From positions 62,001-126,000 of the forward strand of contig NZ_BOPG01000048.1 in assembly GCF_016863635.1 (NCBI RefSeq): a stretch of 64,000 bases of DNA, in the 5' to 3' direction. Position numbers and translations under genes: made by a program. Below the pieces are notes generated by a model that saw only the letters and a program-made list of their open reading frames with translations, searched no databases and was not told the DNA's origin. The stretch is from Virgisporangium aurantiacum. Lineage in GTDB: Bacteria; Actinomycetota; Actinomycetes; Mycobacteriales; Micromonosporaceae. Of the stretch, positions 34,097-43,059 are shown piece after piece (position 1 is the stretch's first letter; each line of letters begins with the position of its first letter).

Positions 34097-34546
34097 ATGA
34101 AGATCATCCTGACCCAGGAGGTCAACGGCCTCGGTGCCCCCGGCGACATCGTCGAGGTCAAAGACGGCTACGGGCGCAACTACCTGCTCCCGCAGGGCTT
34201 TGCGATCAAGTGGACCCGCGGTGCGGAGAAGCAGGTCGATGTCATCAAGCGGGCCCGTGGGGCCCGGGAGATCCGCGACCTCGGGCACGCCAACGAGGTC
34301 AAGGGCCAGATCGAGGCGCTGTCGGTCAAGCTCGCGGTTCGCGCGGGCGACACCGGCCGGCTGTACGGCTCGGTCACGGCGGCCGAGATCGTCGACGCTG
34401 TCCGCAGCGCCGGTGGTCCCGCCCTCGACCGGCGGCGGGTGCAGCTGCCCGGCGCGGTCAAGTCGGTCGGCGACTACAAGGTGCAGGTCAAGCTGCACCC
34501 CGACGTGACGGCGACGTTCACCCTCGCGGTCACGGCGGCCAAGTAA
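34097..34546 (+). CDS. rplI: 50S ribosomal protein L9
   Basis: 149 residues from ATG 34097. The N-terminal domain has the L9 signature GLGAPGDIVEVKDGYGRNYL that binds 23S rRNA; a long connecting helix and the C-terminal domain (YGSVTAAEIVDAV, LPGAVKSVGDYKVQVKLH) follow. It is the last gene of the operon and is followed by a strong hairpin. Confidence 0.97.
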   Translation: MKIILTQEVNGLGAPGDIVEVKDGYGRNYLLPQGFAIKWTRGAEKQVDVIKRARGAREIRDLGHANEVKGQIEALSVKLAVRAGDTGRLYGSVTAAEIVDAVRSAGGPALDRRRVQLPGAVKSVGDYKVQVKLHPDVTATFTLAVTAAK

Positions 34547-34557
34547 GCGGTTTGCGG

Positions 34558-34596
34558 CGACGCCCCGGTCCCTGGTGGGCCGGGGCGTCGTTGTGT
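34558..34596 (+). terminator. Terminator after rplI
   Basis: An 11-bp stem CGACGCCCCGG / CCGGGGCGTCG with an 11-nt loop is followed by TTGTGT. It closes the rpsF operon and separates it from the convergent membrane protein gene. Confidence 0.75.
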
Positions 34597-34613
34597 CTCG
34601 GCCGTGCCCGGGC

Positions 34614-36410
34614 TCAGCCGAAGATCAGTGAGTTCAGCACGGTCGTGAGCGTGCCACTGACCACCGCGGCCGCGAAGCCCAGCCCGCCCGCCTTCCAGCC
34701 GGCGCCGATCCAGCGGAACGCCAGCGCCAGGCCGACGCTCATCGTCGACGCGACGCCCAGCCACGGGAGGGCCCTGATGCCCGCGTCGATCGCCTCGGCC
34801 CGTTCGGCGCTGTCGTTGAACACGAACAGGGCCACCACGTAGGCGACGATCGCCAGCCCGAACCAGATCAGCGGGGCGAGCGCCGCGGTCACCGTGCCGG
34901 CCGGCACCCGCTCGCCCATCAGTTCGCTCGCGACCGGGTCGCGCTCGGGCTCGGGATCCATCACGCGGCGGTTGGGTGGCTGCGGCAGCGGCGATTCGCT
35001 CCAGTCGGTCGAGCGGCTCGTCGGCGCGTCGTCCCACGTGTGCGGGTGCCACTCGGGGCGCTGGTCGTGCCGTTCGGTCCAGCCGGCGCCGTCGATGACG
35101 TTGGCCGGGCGGTCGCGCTCGGGGGTGCGGCGCAGGTCGGTGGTCTCCTCGAACCGCTCGATGGCGAAGTCGGACCGCTCGTCGCGGGGATCGGCCGGCA
35201 CCCACTGGCCGCGGCTGCTGCTCCAGCGTCCGGTTTCGTGGGGGGTGGGGGCGCGGTCGTCGGGGATCCGGCCACGGGCGACCCGGGGTTGCGGCTCGGT
35301 GGGTGCCTCGGGCCGGGGGTTGGGCCGTGGGCCTTCCCGGGGTTCGGGCGGCGGGGCACGGTAGCCCTGCGGGCCGCGGCCGGGTGGGGCGCCGTACGGA
35401 GCGCCGTAGGGGATGCCGGACGGTGGCGGCATTCCGTAGTCGGGGCCGCTGAAGTTCGGTGGACGGGGCGGCGGATAGCCGTTCGGCATGGAGGGGTCGG
35501 CGGTCGCGGGGCGGTAGCCGTTGGGGTTGGTCTGGTCGCCGGGGTAGGGGCGGAAGCCGCGGGGGTTGGTCTGGTCCGGGGCCGGGCGGTAGCCGTTGGG
35601 GTTGGTCTGGTCCGGGGCTGGGCGGAAGCCGTTGGGGTTGGTCTGGTCGCCGGGGTACGGGCGGAAGCCGCGGGGGTTCGTTTGATCCGGGGTCGGGCGG
35701 AAGCCGTGTGGGTTGGTCTGGTCCGGGGCCGGGCCGTAGCCGTTGGGGTTGGGCTGGTCGCCGGGGTACGGGCTGAAACCGCGGGGGTTGGTCTGGTCCG
35801 GGGCTGGGCGGAAGCCGTTGGGGTTGGTCTGGTCGCCGGGATACGGGCGGAAGCCGCGGGGGTTGGTCTGGTCGGCGCGGTAGCCGCCGGGGGCCATGGC
35901 CCCCGGATCGTCGGCGGGGGTGGCCCGCCCGGGTACGCGGGGCAGGCCGTCGATCGTCGGGCGGTCGCCAGGTATCCGGCCCGGGTACTGCCTCGAGAAG
36001 TCGGTGGTCGGCCGGTCGGTCTGGTCGGGGTCGCGGCGGCGGGTGCGGGGTTGCCTGGTCCGGCCCACCGGGGGCATGCCATGGGCGTCGGTGCTCACCG
36101 CGTCACCCCGCATTGGCCCGGGTGGTACGGACGCCGCGCCGCGCGGACCGGGCCGCGCGGCCCCGGCCTCGCGCGGATCGATGGGACGCTGCTGCGGCGG
36201 CCAATCCAACTCGCGTGTCGGGTCGTGAGGACCGTCGGGCGTGGCGTACGGTGCGGGGGCAGTGCGCGGGATGGGTTGGCGTCGATGGGCGCTGGAGGTG
36301 CGCGCGGAACCGCCGTCGCGGCTTTCACTCCAGCGGGGATCGGCACCTCGGTACGGATCGTCCGCGGCGTCATCGCGCGGCGGCCGGCGTGCCATCCGCC
36401 CGTCAGCCAT
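34614..36410 (-). CDS. Membrane protein with DQTNP repeats
   Basis: About 598 residues from ATG 36410 (a TTG at 36419 is in frame). The first 490 residues are Pro/Arg/Asp-rich and probably disordered; residues 180-303 form ten tandem units of 12 or 13 residues such as DQTNPRGFRPYPG and DQTNPNGFRPAP. The C-terminal 110 residues contain about four hydrophobic helices (LAPLIWFGLAIVAYVVALF and others). No enzymatic motif is seen. Similar membrane domains occur next to rplI and dnaB in related genera, but the repeat seems special. The protein may be a cytoplasmic-tailed envelope scaffold; this is inference only. Confidence 0.6.
   Translation of the reverse strand: MADGRMARRPPRDDAADDPYRGADPRWSESRDGGSARTSSAHRRQPIPRTAPAPYATPDGPHDPTRELDWPPQQRPIDPREAGAARPGPRGAASVPPGPMRGDAVSTDAHGMPPVGRTRQPRTRRRDPDQTDRPTTDFSRQYPGRIPGDRPTIDGLPRVPGRATPADDPGAMAPGGYRADQTNPRGFRPYPGDQTNPNGFRPAPDQTNPRGFSPYPGDQPNPNGYGPAPDQTNPHGFRPTPDQTNPRGFRPYPGDQTNPNGFRPAPDQTNPNGYRPAPDQTNPRGFRPYPGDQTNPNGYRPATADPSMPNGYPPPRPPNFSGPDYGMPPPSGIPYGAPYGAPPGRGPQGYRAPPPEPREGPRPNPRPEAPTEPQPRVARGRIPDDRAPTPHETGRWSSSRGQWVPADPRDERSDFAIERFEETTDLRRTPERDRPANVIDGAGWTERHDQRPEWHPHTWDDAPTSRSTDWSESPLPQPPNRRVMDPEPERDPVASELMGERVPAGTVTAALAPLIWFGLAIVAYVVALFVFNDSAERAEAIDAGIRALPWLGVASTMSVGLALAFRWIGAGWKAGGLGFAAAVVSGTLTTVLNSLIFG
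35502..35873 (-). repeat. Ten tandem 36/39-nt units coding DQTNP[RN]GF
   Basis: Units of 13 and 12 residues mostly alternate, all in frame. All start with DQTNP (one DQPNP). High identity at the DNA level suggests recent expansion. Confidence 0.9.
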
Positions 36411-36730
36411 TCTCGCCAAGATACCGCAGCCGGCTCCGAGGCGGCCTGTTTTCTTTTATCCACAAGCTGGGGACAACGTTTTCGCTGCTCAACATGAATG
36501 TGAAAGCAGTATCAACAGGGCTGTCCACAGGTTGCGCACATGACTAACCACCGGGTTGGGCGCGGTATCCACAGCTTGTCCCGAGGTGCATCCACCGGGG
36601 TGTTTGATCCTGGGCCTCCGGTTTCCTAGCGTGGGCCAGCACACTGGCGCGATTCTGGGCGCTGAACCGAGAATTGTCGTACGCACGTACTAACCTGATC
36701 ACAGGGTCGGCGTGGCGAGGGGAGGCACCG
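36411..36730. promoter_or_regulatory. dnaB upstream region with DnaA-box-like sites
   Basis: This 320-nt gap contains a perfect DnaA box TTATCCACA (36456-36464) and close matches at 36468-36476 (TTGTCCCCA on the minus strand), 36521-36529 (CTGTCCACA) and 36565-36573 (GTATCCACA). No gene is present. It carries the dnaB promoter and may be under DnaA control. Confidence 0.55.
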
Positions 36731-39505
36731 GTGTCGGTCACCGACGAGGTACGCGCCATGCAGCCTCCTCCCGACGACGAGTGGGGCGACGGCGATCGGG
36801 GCGGCGGCGAGCGTCCGGCCCGGGGGCCCGGTCGGTCGGGGCCGGGCGGGCCGGGTGGGCCCGGCGGACCCCCGGGCGGCAACGGTGGTGGCGGCGGGGG
36901 CGGGTACGACCGCACTCCCCCGCAGGACATCGCGGCCGAGCAGTGCGTGCTCGGCGCCATGATGCTGAGCAAAGACGCGATCGCCGACGTCGTCGAGATC
37001 GTGCGCACCGCCGACTTCTACCGGCCCGCCCACGCCACCATTTTCGACGCGGTCCTCGACCTGTACGGGCGCGGCGAACCGGCCGACGCGATCACGGTGG
37101 TCGCCGCCCTCGCTGACTCGGGTGACCTCGCCCGCGTCGGTGGCGTGCCGTACGTCCACGACCTGCTGGCGATCGTGCCCACGGCGGCGAACGCGTCCTA
37201 CTACGGCCGCATCGTCGCCGAGCGCGCGGTGCTGCGCCGGCTGGTCGAGGCCGGCACCCGCATCGTCCAACTGGGGTACGGCGCCTCCGCGTCCGGTGGG
37301 CGCGATGTCGACGACACGGTCGACCTCGCCCAGCAGGAGATCTACAACGTCACCGAACGCCGGGGCGGCGACGACTTCGCGATCCTCTCCGACCTGCTGC
37401 AGCCCACCCTCGACGAGATCGAGGCGGTCGGGGCGCACGGCGGGGTGATGACGGGGGTGCCGACGGGCTTCACCGACCTCGATCGGCTGCTGAACGGCCT
37501 GCACGGCGGCCAGTTGATCATCGTGGCGGGCCGGCCCGGTCTGGGCAAATCGACAGCGGGTATGGATTTCGTCCGATCTGCGTCAGTCAAAAACAATCTG
37601 GCTAGCGCGATCTTCTCCCTGGAAATGAGCAAGGTCGAGATCGTGATGCGGCTCCTGTCGGCGGAGGCGCGGGTGCCGCTCCACGTCCTGCGGTCGGGGC
37701 AGCTGTCCGACGACGACTGGACGAAGCTGGCCCGGCGCATGGGCGAGATCAGCGAGGCACCGCTGTTCGTCGACGACACGCCGAGCATGACGCTGATGGA
37801 GATCCGGGCCAAGGCCCGCCGCCTCAAGCAGCGGAACGACCTCAAGCTGATCGTGGTCGACTATCTCCAGCTCATGACGTCGCCGAAGCGCACCGAGAGC
37901 CGGCAGCAGGAGGTGGCCGAGCTTTCCCGGGGCCTCAAGTTGCTGGCCAAGGAGGTCGAGTGTCCGGTCGTGGCGGTCAGCCAGCTGAACCGTGGGCCGG
38001 AGCAACGAACCGACAAGCGCCCCCAATTGTCCGACCTTCGTGAGTCGGGCTGCCTGACCGCGAGCACCCGGGTGGTGCGGGCCGACACCAACGCCGAAGT
38101 GACACTTGGCGACCTGCTCGCGTCCGGAGAGCGTGACGTGCCGATCTGGGCGCTCGACGAGCGGCTCAAATACGTGCCGCGAACGATGACCCACGTGTTC
38201 CCGAACGGGCGCAAGCCGGTGCATCGGATGCGGCTGCGGTCCGGTAGGGAGATCGAGGCCACCGGTAACCATCCGTTCCTGACGGTCGATGGTTGGCGTG
38301 CGCTCGAAACGCTGGCGGTGGGAAGCCGGTTGGCCGTTCCCCGCCATGTTCCCGGTCCGCTCGAACCGTCGGAATGGGCCGACGACGAGGTCGTGCTGCT
38401 CGCACACCTGCTCGGTGACGGTTCTTTCGTCCGTCGTCAACCGATCCGGTATGCGAGCGTCGACGAAGAGAACCTCGCGGTGGTGAGAGCCGCAGCCCGT
38501 CACTTCGGGATCTCCGCGGTTCTTGACGACTACCCGGCCGCCCGGGTCAGGACCCTTCGCCTACCGGCGCCGTTCCCGCTGGCCAGGGGACGACGCAATC
38601 CGATCGCCGCGTGGCTCGACGGAATGGGCCTGTTCGGGCTCCGATCACACGAGAAGTTCGTTCCCGACGAGATCTTCGGCCTGTCCAAGCGCCAGGTGAC
38701 GCTGTTCCTGCACCACCTCTGGGCAACGGATGGGTCGGTCACCGTTCGGGGCAACGGTGGCCGCGTGTACTTCGCATCCACGAGCCGGCGCCTCATCGAT
38801 GGCGTCGCGGCACTGCTTCTGCGGTTCGGTATCACCGGCCGGATCAGGGAGACCAGGCCGGCCCTGCACCGGCCGCAGTTCACGCTGGACATCTCGGGGC
38901 GTGATGACCAGCTCCGGTTCCTGCGGGAGATCTCCGTCCACGGTGGGCGAGCCGGGTCGTGTCTTCAACTGCTGGCACTGCTGGAGAAGGTGCGGAGCAA
39001 CCCGAACATCGACACGGTGCCGCGGGAGATCTGGGACCGGGTTCGCCATGCGCTCACCGAACAACAGATGACCCACCGCGAGTTCGCCGCCGCCATGGGC
39101 ACCCAGTTCTGCGGCTCCGCGATGTGGAAACGGGCGCCGGGCCGGGAGCGGTTGTCGCGGGTGGCGGCGGTGCTCGGCAACGCCGACCTCGAACTCGTCG
39201 CTACGAACGACGTGCTGTGGGACGAGGTCATCTCGATCGAGCCGATCGGTGAGCAGGACGTTTACGACGCGACGGTGCTCGGGCTGCACAACTTCATCGC
39301 CAACGGCATCGCGGTGCACAACTCGATCGAGCAAGATGCCGACGTTGTGATTCTTTTGCACCGTGACGACTACTACGACAAGGAGTCGCCGCGGGCGGGG
39401 GAGGCGGACTTCATCGTCGCCAAGCACCGGAATGGGCCCACCGACACGATTACGGTGGCGGCGCAGCTTCACCTGTCGCGGTTCGTCGACATGGCGATCA
39501 CGTAG
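36731..39505 (+). CDS. dnaB: Replicative DNA helicase DnaB with intein
   Basis: Hexameric helicase that unwinds DNA at the fork. 924 residues as translated, from GTG 36731 with GGGAGG upstream (the in-frame TTG 36674 has none). A Gly/Pro-rich start precedes the N-terminal helicase domain (about 65-165) and the RecA-like domain with Walker A GRPGLGKST (about 267-275). Residues 441-864 are an intein inserted at RESG/SIEQ. The C-terminal extein (SIEQDADVVILLHRDDYYD) is the last 60 residues. After splicing the helicase would be 500 residues. Both extein parts look intact, so activity depends on protein splicing. Confidence 0.96.
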   Translation: MSVTDEVRAMQPPPDDEWGDGDRGGGERPARGPGRSGPGGPGGPGGPPGGNGGGGGGGYDRTPPQDIAAEQCVLGAMMLSKDAIADVVEIVRTADFYRPAHATIFDAVLDLYGRGEPADAITVVAALADSGDLARVGGVPYVHDLLAIVPTAANASYYGRIVAERAVLRRLVEAGTRIVQLGYGASASGGRDVDDTVDLAQQEIYNVTERRGGDDFAILSDLLQPTLDEIEAVGAHGGVMTGVPTGFTDLDRLLNGLHGGQLIIVAGRPGLGKSTAGMDFVRSASVKNNLASAIFSLEMSKVEIVMRLLSAEARVPLHVLRSGQLSDDDWTKLARRMGEISEAPLFVDDTPSMTLMEIRAKARRLKQRNDLKLIVVDYLQLMTSPKRTESRQQEVAELSRGLKLLAKEVECPVVAVSQLNRGPEQRTDKRPQLSDLRESGCLTASTRVVRADTNAEVTLGDLLASGERDVPIWALDERLKYVPRTMTHVFPNGRKPVHRMRLRSGREIEATGNHPFLTVDGWRALETLAVGSRLAVPRHVPGPLEPSEWADDEVVLLAHLLGDGSFVRRQPIRYASVDEENLAVVRAAARHFGISAVLDDYPAARVRTLRLPAPFPLARGRRNPIAAWLDGMGLFGLRSHEKFVPDEIFGLSKRQVTLFLHHLWATDGSVTVRGNGGRVYFASTSRRLIDGVAALLLRFGITGRIRETRPALHRPQFTLDISGRDDQLRFLREISVHGGRAGSCLQLLALLEKVRSNPNIDTVPREIWDRVRHALTEQQMTHREFAAAMGTQFCGSAMWKRAPGRERLSRVAAVLGNADLELVATNDVLWDEVISIEPIGEQDVYDATVLGLHNFIANGIAVHNSIEQDADVVILLHRDDYYDKESPRAGEADFIVAKHRNGPTDTITVAAQLHLSRFVDMAIT
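38051..39322 (+). other. DnaB intein (424 aa) with LAGLIDADG homing endonuclease
   Basis: Splicing residues are present: first Cys (CLTASTRVV), block B TGNHPF, C-terminal VYDATV and AVHN before Ser +1. Two LAGLIDADG-type motifs, LLAHLLGDGS (about intein 116-125) and HLWATDGSV (about 222-230), keep their Asp residues, so the endonuclease may be active. About 335-380 looks like a helix-turn-helix. The insertion site equals that of the Synechocystis DnaB intein. Confidence 0.94.
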
Positions 39506-39526
39506 CCGGGCAGCGGTCCTGGAAAT

Positions 39527-42055
39527 CTACGAACCGTCGGCGGCCTGCTGGCCGCGGGCCCGCCTGCTCGGGGGGATCCGGATCACCGAGCCGGTCTCGT
39601 GCAGCGGCTCGGCCAGCCGTCCCGGCTTGCCGCCGGGCCCGGCCTGCAGCAGCGTCATCAGCTTCGCCAGCGGCATCGGCTTCGCGAACAGGTGACCCTG
39701 TGCCAGCGGGCAGCCGTACTCCCACAACTTTGCCCGCTGCCGCTCGCTCTCGACGCCCTCGGCCACCACCGACAGGCCCAGGCTGCGGCCCAGCTCGATC
39801 GTCGACCTGACCACGGCGGCTTCGATCGGGGCGTCCATCGCGGCGACGAAACTACGGTCGATCTTCAGCTCCTGCACCGGGACGCGGGCGAGCGTGGCCA
39901 GCGACGAGTAGCCGGTGCCGAAGTCGTCGAGGGCGAGTTGCAGACCCAGGCCGCGCAGCCGGCCGAGAACGTCGTCGACGACCTCGAGCTGGCTCAGGGT
40001 CACGCTCTCGGTGAGCTCGATGACCAGGTTGGCCGCCAGCTCCTCCCGGCCGCTCAACTGCCGCTCCACCATGTCGGGGAACGTGGTGTCGAGCAGGCTG
40101 CGCGGGGTGACGTTGACCGATACCGGCATCCCGAAGCCGGACTCGGCCCACAGGGTGGCGGCGCACAGCGCCTGGTCGAGCACCTCTTCGGTGAACGCGG
40201 CGAGCTGGCCCGAGCGCTCCACCGAGTCGAGGAACCGGTTCGGCGCGAGGTTGCCGTGCTTCGGGTGCGCCCAGCGGGTCAACGCCTCGGCGCCCACGCA
40301 GTCGCCGGTACCGAGGTCGACGATCGGCTGGAAGTTGACGATGAATTCCTTCTCGGCGATCCCGCGCGCGATCTCGCCGCCGAGGGAGAGCATGTCGACG
40401 TCGGCCGTGTCGCGGGACTGGTCGAACGTCACCACCCGCTGGCCGTTGCGCTTGGCCTGGTACATGGCGACATCGGCGCGCCGCAGCAGCTCCTCCACCG
40501 TCCGCTTGCCCGGGCGGTCGCTGGTCGCGACCGCGACTCCCCCGCTCGCCTCGACCGAGACGCGCACCCCGTCGACCACCATCGGCGGGTTCAGGCAGGC
40601 GAGCAGCGCGTGCGCCCGGGACAGGGCCAGGGCCGGCGCGGGCAGGCCGACCAGCAGGATCGCGAACTCGTCGCCGCCGAGGCGGGCGACCAGGTCGTCG
40701 GGCTGCGCGGTGGCCTTCAGCCGGAGGCCGGCCTCCACGAGCACCTGGTCGCCGGCCGAGTGGCCGAGCGTGTCGTTGATCTCCTTGAAGTGGTTCAGAT
40801 CGATGAGCAGAAGCGCGGTGACGCCGTTCGGCGGCCGGGCCGCCAGCACCTGCTCGCCGTATTCGGTGAGCCGGCGGCGGTTCGCCAGCTCGGTGAGCGG
40901 GTCGATCGCCGCGGCCCGGGCGTGGCTCTCGGCCAGCCGTTTGGTCTCGGTGAACGTGGTGGCGTTGCGGATCGCGGTACGCAGCGCGGCGGCGAACGTG
41001 GCGAGCGTGTAGGTCTCGCGCTCGGAGAGGGTGATCTGGCCGCCCCGGATCAGCAGGCGCAGTTCGCCCAGCGACGCGACGTCGGCGGAGGTGGTCAGGT
41101 CGATCCCGATCGCCTGGCCGCTGGACGCGGGAGCGCCGGCCGGTGGGCCGTCGTAGAGGACGTCGTTGGCGTCGCCGCGCACCAGCCGAGGCGGATCGAG
41201 GATCTCGACCTCGACCTCGTGCACGGAGAACAGCTCGGCCGCCCGGAGGACAGCCGTACGCAGCACGCCGTCGAAGTCGACCGAGTTGAACTCGTCGGTG
41301 GCGCGGGAAAGGCGTTGCCACGTATCGCGTTCACTGCGGGTACGGACCCGGATCGCGGTCGCCAGATGGAGGCCGTACACGAGGATCGGCATGACCAGCA
41401 GCAGCGCGTCGCTTTCGATCAGAACGAAGTACATCGCGATGGTGACGACCAGGCCGCCCATCTTGATGGCGAACCGCACGTCGACGTTGGTCATGAAGAT
41501 CTGGCGGACGCTGGACCCGCTCGCGAGCGACAGGACCGGGCTGGAGAGCACCTCGTCGGCCACCGCGTAGGCACCGAAAGCGGCGCAGATCGCGACGATG
41601 TCGGCGGTGGTGACGGCCCGACTGTCTGGACCGACGCTGATCGGAACAAACCCCAAGCCGTGCGCCGCCGCCACTGCAGCGGCCACGGCTAGGGTTTCTT
41701 TGGCGGTATTGAATACCGCCTTGATTGCCGGCAAACGTAGGATCAGCCACTTTGCGGCTGCTGTACCGACACATACGTAGACAACTGCGGCCGACGGGCG
41801 TGCATAAACCACGCAAACAACGGTCGCAACCGACGCGGGAACCAAAGAAACAACAGTGGATCGCACGCGACTCGGAATTTGTACGGATTGCAGAGCGGCA
41901 ACGAAGATTACGAGTAGCGCCGGCTGCCATCCCGGCTGCCATCCGGGCACCGCCTGCCAAACGGCGAGGCCGAAGACCGCCAACGCGGGCAGCGCCATCG
42001 AGTACACGAGAGGCTTCAGCCACCGTGTCCGATTCACCGCCGACCCCGCAGTCAC
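39527..42055 (-). CDS. Membrane GGDEF/EAL cyclic-di-GMP enzyme
   Basis: 842 residues from GTG 42055. About seven hydrophobic helices fill residues 15-235. A GAF-like segment (about 250-390) leads to a GGDEF domain (about 405-565, with the active motif RLGGDEFAIL) that makes cyclic di-GMP and an EAL domain (about 580-825, with GAEALTRW, VNVTPRSLLD, ELTES, LDDFGTGYSS and DRSFV) that breaks it down. Both signatures are intact, so the net direction cannot be predicted. The membrane part may sense a signal. It ends 21 nt from the convergent dnaB stop. It is alone in its transcript. Confidence 0.92.
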   Translation of the reverse strand: MTAGSAVNRTRWLKPLVYSMALPALAVFGLAVWQAVPGWQPGWQPALLVIFVAALQSVQIPSRVRSTVVSLVPASVATVVCVVYARPSAAVVYVCVGTAAAKWLILRLPAIKAVFNTAKETLAVAAAVAAAHGLGFVPISVGPDSRAVTTADIVAICAAFGAYAVADEVLSSPVLSLASGSSVRQIFMTNVDVRFAIKMGGLVVTIAMYFVLIESDALLLVMPILVYGLHLATAIRVRTRSERDTWQRLSRATDEFNSVDFDGVLRTAVLRAAELFSVHEVEVEILDPPRLVRGDANDVLYDGPPAGAPASSGQAIGIDLTTSADVASLGELRLLIRGGQITLSERETYTLATFAAALRTAIRNATTFTETKRLAESHARAAAIDPLTELANRRRLTEYGEQVLAARPPNGVTALLLIDLNHFKEINDTLGHSAGDQVLVEAGLRLKATAQPDDLVARLGGDEFAILLVGLPAPALALSRAHALLACLNPPMVVDGVRVSVEASGGVAVATSDRPGKRTVEELLRRADVAMYQAKRNGQRVVTFDQSRDTADVDMLSLGGEIARGIAEKEFIVNFQPIVDLGTGDCVGAEALTRWAHPKHGNLAPNRFLDSVERSGQLAAFTEEVLDQALCAATLWAESGFGMPVSVNVTPRSLLDTTFPDMVERQLSGREELAANLVIELTESVTLSQLEVVDDVLGRLRGLGLQLALDDFGTGYSSLATLARVPVQELKIDRSFVAAMDAPIEAAVVRSTIELGRSLGLSVVAEGVESERQRAKLWEYGCPLAQGHLFAKPMPLAKLMTLLQAGPGGKPGRLAEPLHETGSVIRIPPSRRARGQQAADGS

Positions 42056-42564
42056 ATAACCATCGTGACCCGGGACGGTATGGCGCTGTCAATACGGCGC
42101 TGGAGCCCTGGTGGCGGGGCAACTACAGAGAGTTAGTGCCAGCTGATGTCACGCATGGGAAACCCCCTCCATTACAAGGACCGATATTCGCGGTGACTCC
42201 ACGTATTTGCAGAGGTCATCGGCTTGTCGGTAAGGACACTAGGCTGTTTGACACCTGGCTGTCCAGTCTATTTGTCCCTCGATTCGTGATTTGCGAACTT
42301 GGATAGTTCTGGTCACGAAAAGCGTGTTACTGTGGTTACTTAATGTTACCGGATTTTCGACTTTGATCCACTGCGGGCCGAGAATTGTCACATTGCTTGC
42401 ACGTGCAAATGACGAAGCAATTGCACGGCCGAGCTCTGTGTTTAACGCCCCGTGTTCGACTGTGCGCGGAATGCAACAACGACATGTGTCAAACAGACAG
42501 TGAGCATGGTCAATCAGGGATTCTTCCCGAAGATCGGTGTGCCGAACACCCACTGATCGGCGGC
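42056..42564. other. AT-richer intergenic region with GTTAC direct repeats and palindromes
   Basis: No gene is supported here. It holds three GTTAC direct repeats (starts 42326, 42335, 42345) preceded by GTCAC (42312), a perfect 12-bp palindrome TTGCACGTGCAA (42397-42408) and GCAATTGC (42417-42424). It should carry the moaC promoter and that of the GGDEF/EAL gene. Confidence 0.6.
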
Positions 42565-43059
42565 ATGCGTAGGCTCGTCAGGGTGGACGATCCGCAGCTC
42601 ACCCACGTAGACGCCAAAGGCGCTGCGCGCATGGTGGATGTGTCCGGAAAAGACATCACGATTCGGCGCGCGGTAGCGGCCGGAACCGTGACAACGACCA
42701 CAAGCGTCATCGATTTGCTTCGGCGCGATTCATTGCCGAAAGGTGACGCCCTGGCAACCGCCCGTATAGCCGGCATCATGGGCGCCAAGCGCACGCCCGA
42801 TCTGCTGCCGTTGTGCCACCCGATCGCGCTGCACGGAGTCACCGTTGAATTGACGCTCCGGGAAGACGCGGTCGACATCGAGGTCGTCGTTCGTACCGCT
42901 GATCGCACGGGTGTGGAAATGGAAGCGCTCACCGCCGTCGCCACTGCCGGTCTCGCGTTGATTGACATGATCAAGGCCGTCGACCCGGCCGCCTCCCTCA
43001 CTTCTGTCCGGGTACTGCGGAAGGAAGGCGGCAAGACCGGAACATGGACCCGCTCGTGA
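42565..43059 (+). CDS. moaC: Cyclic pyranopterin monophosphate synthase MoaC
   Basis: Second step of molybdopterin synthesis, acting on the MoaA product. 164 residues from ATG 42565, or 158 from GTG 42583; neither start has a strong Shine-Dalgarno. Core motifs are LTHVDAKGAARMVDVSGK, KRTPDLLPLCHPI and TGVEMEALTAVATAGLALIDMIK, which carry the conserved His, Glu and Asp/Lys active-site residues. The following mog gene overlaps by 16 nt, so the two are coupled. Confidence 0.95.
   Translation: MRRLVRVDDPQLTHVDAKGAARMVDVSGKDITIRRAVAAGTVTTTTSVIDLLRRDSLPKGDALATARIAGIMGAKRTPDLLPLCHPIALHGVTVELTLREDAVDIEVVVRTADRTGVEMEALTAVATAGLALIDMIKAVDPAASLTSVRVLRKEGGKTGTWTRS

Noticed and set aside
35502..35873. A regular 36/39-nt repeat array that could be taken for CRISPR.
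   Set aside because: It is in frame, has no distinct spacers, and encodes a protein repeat.
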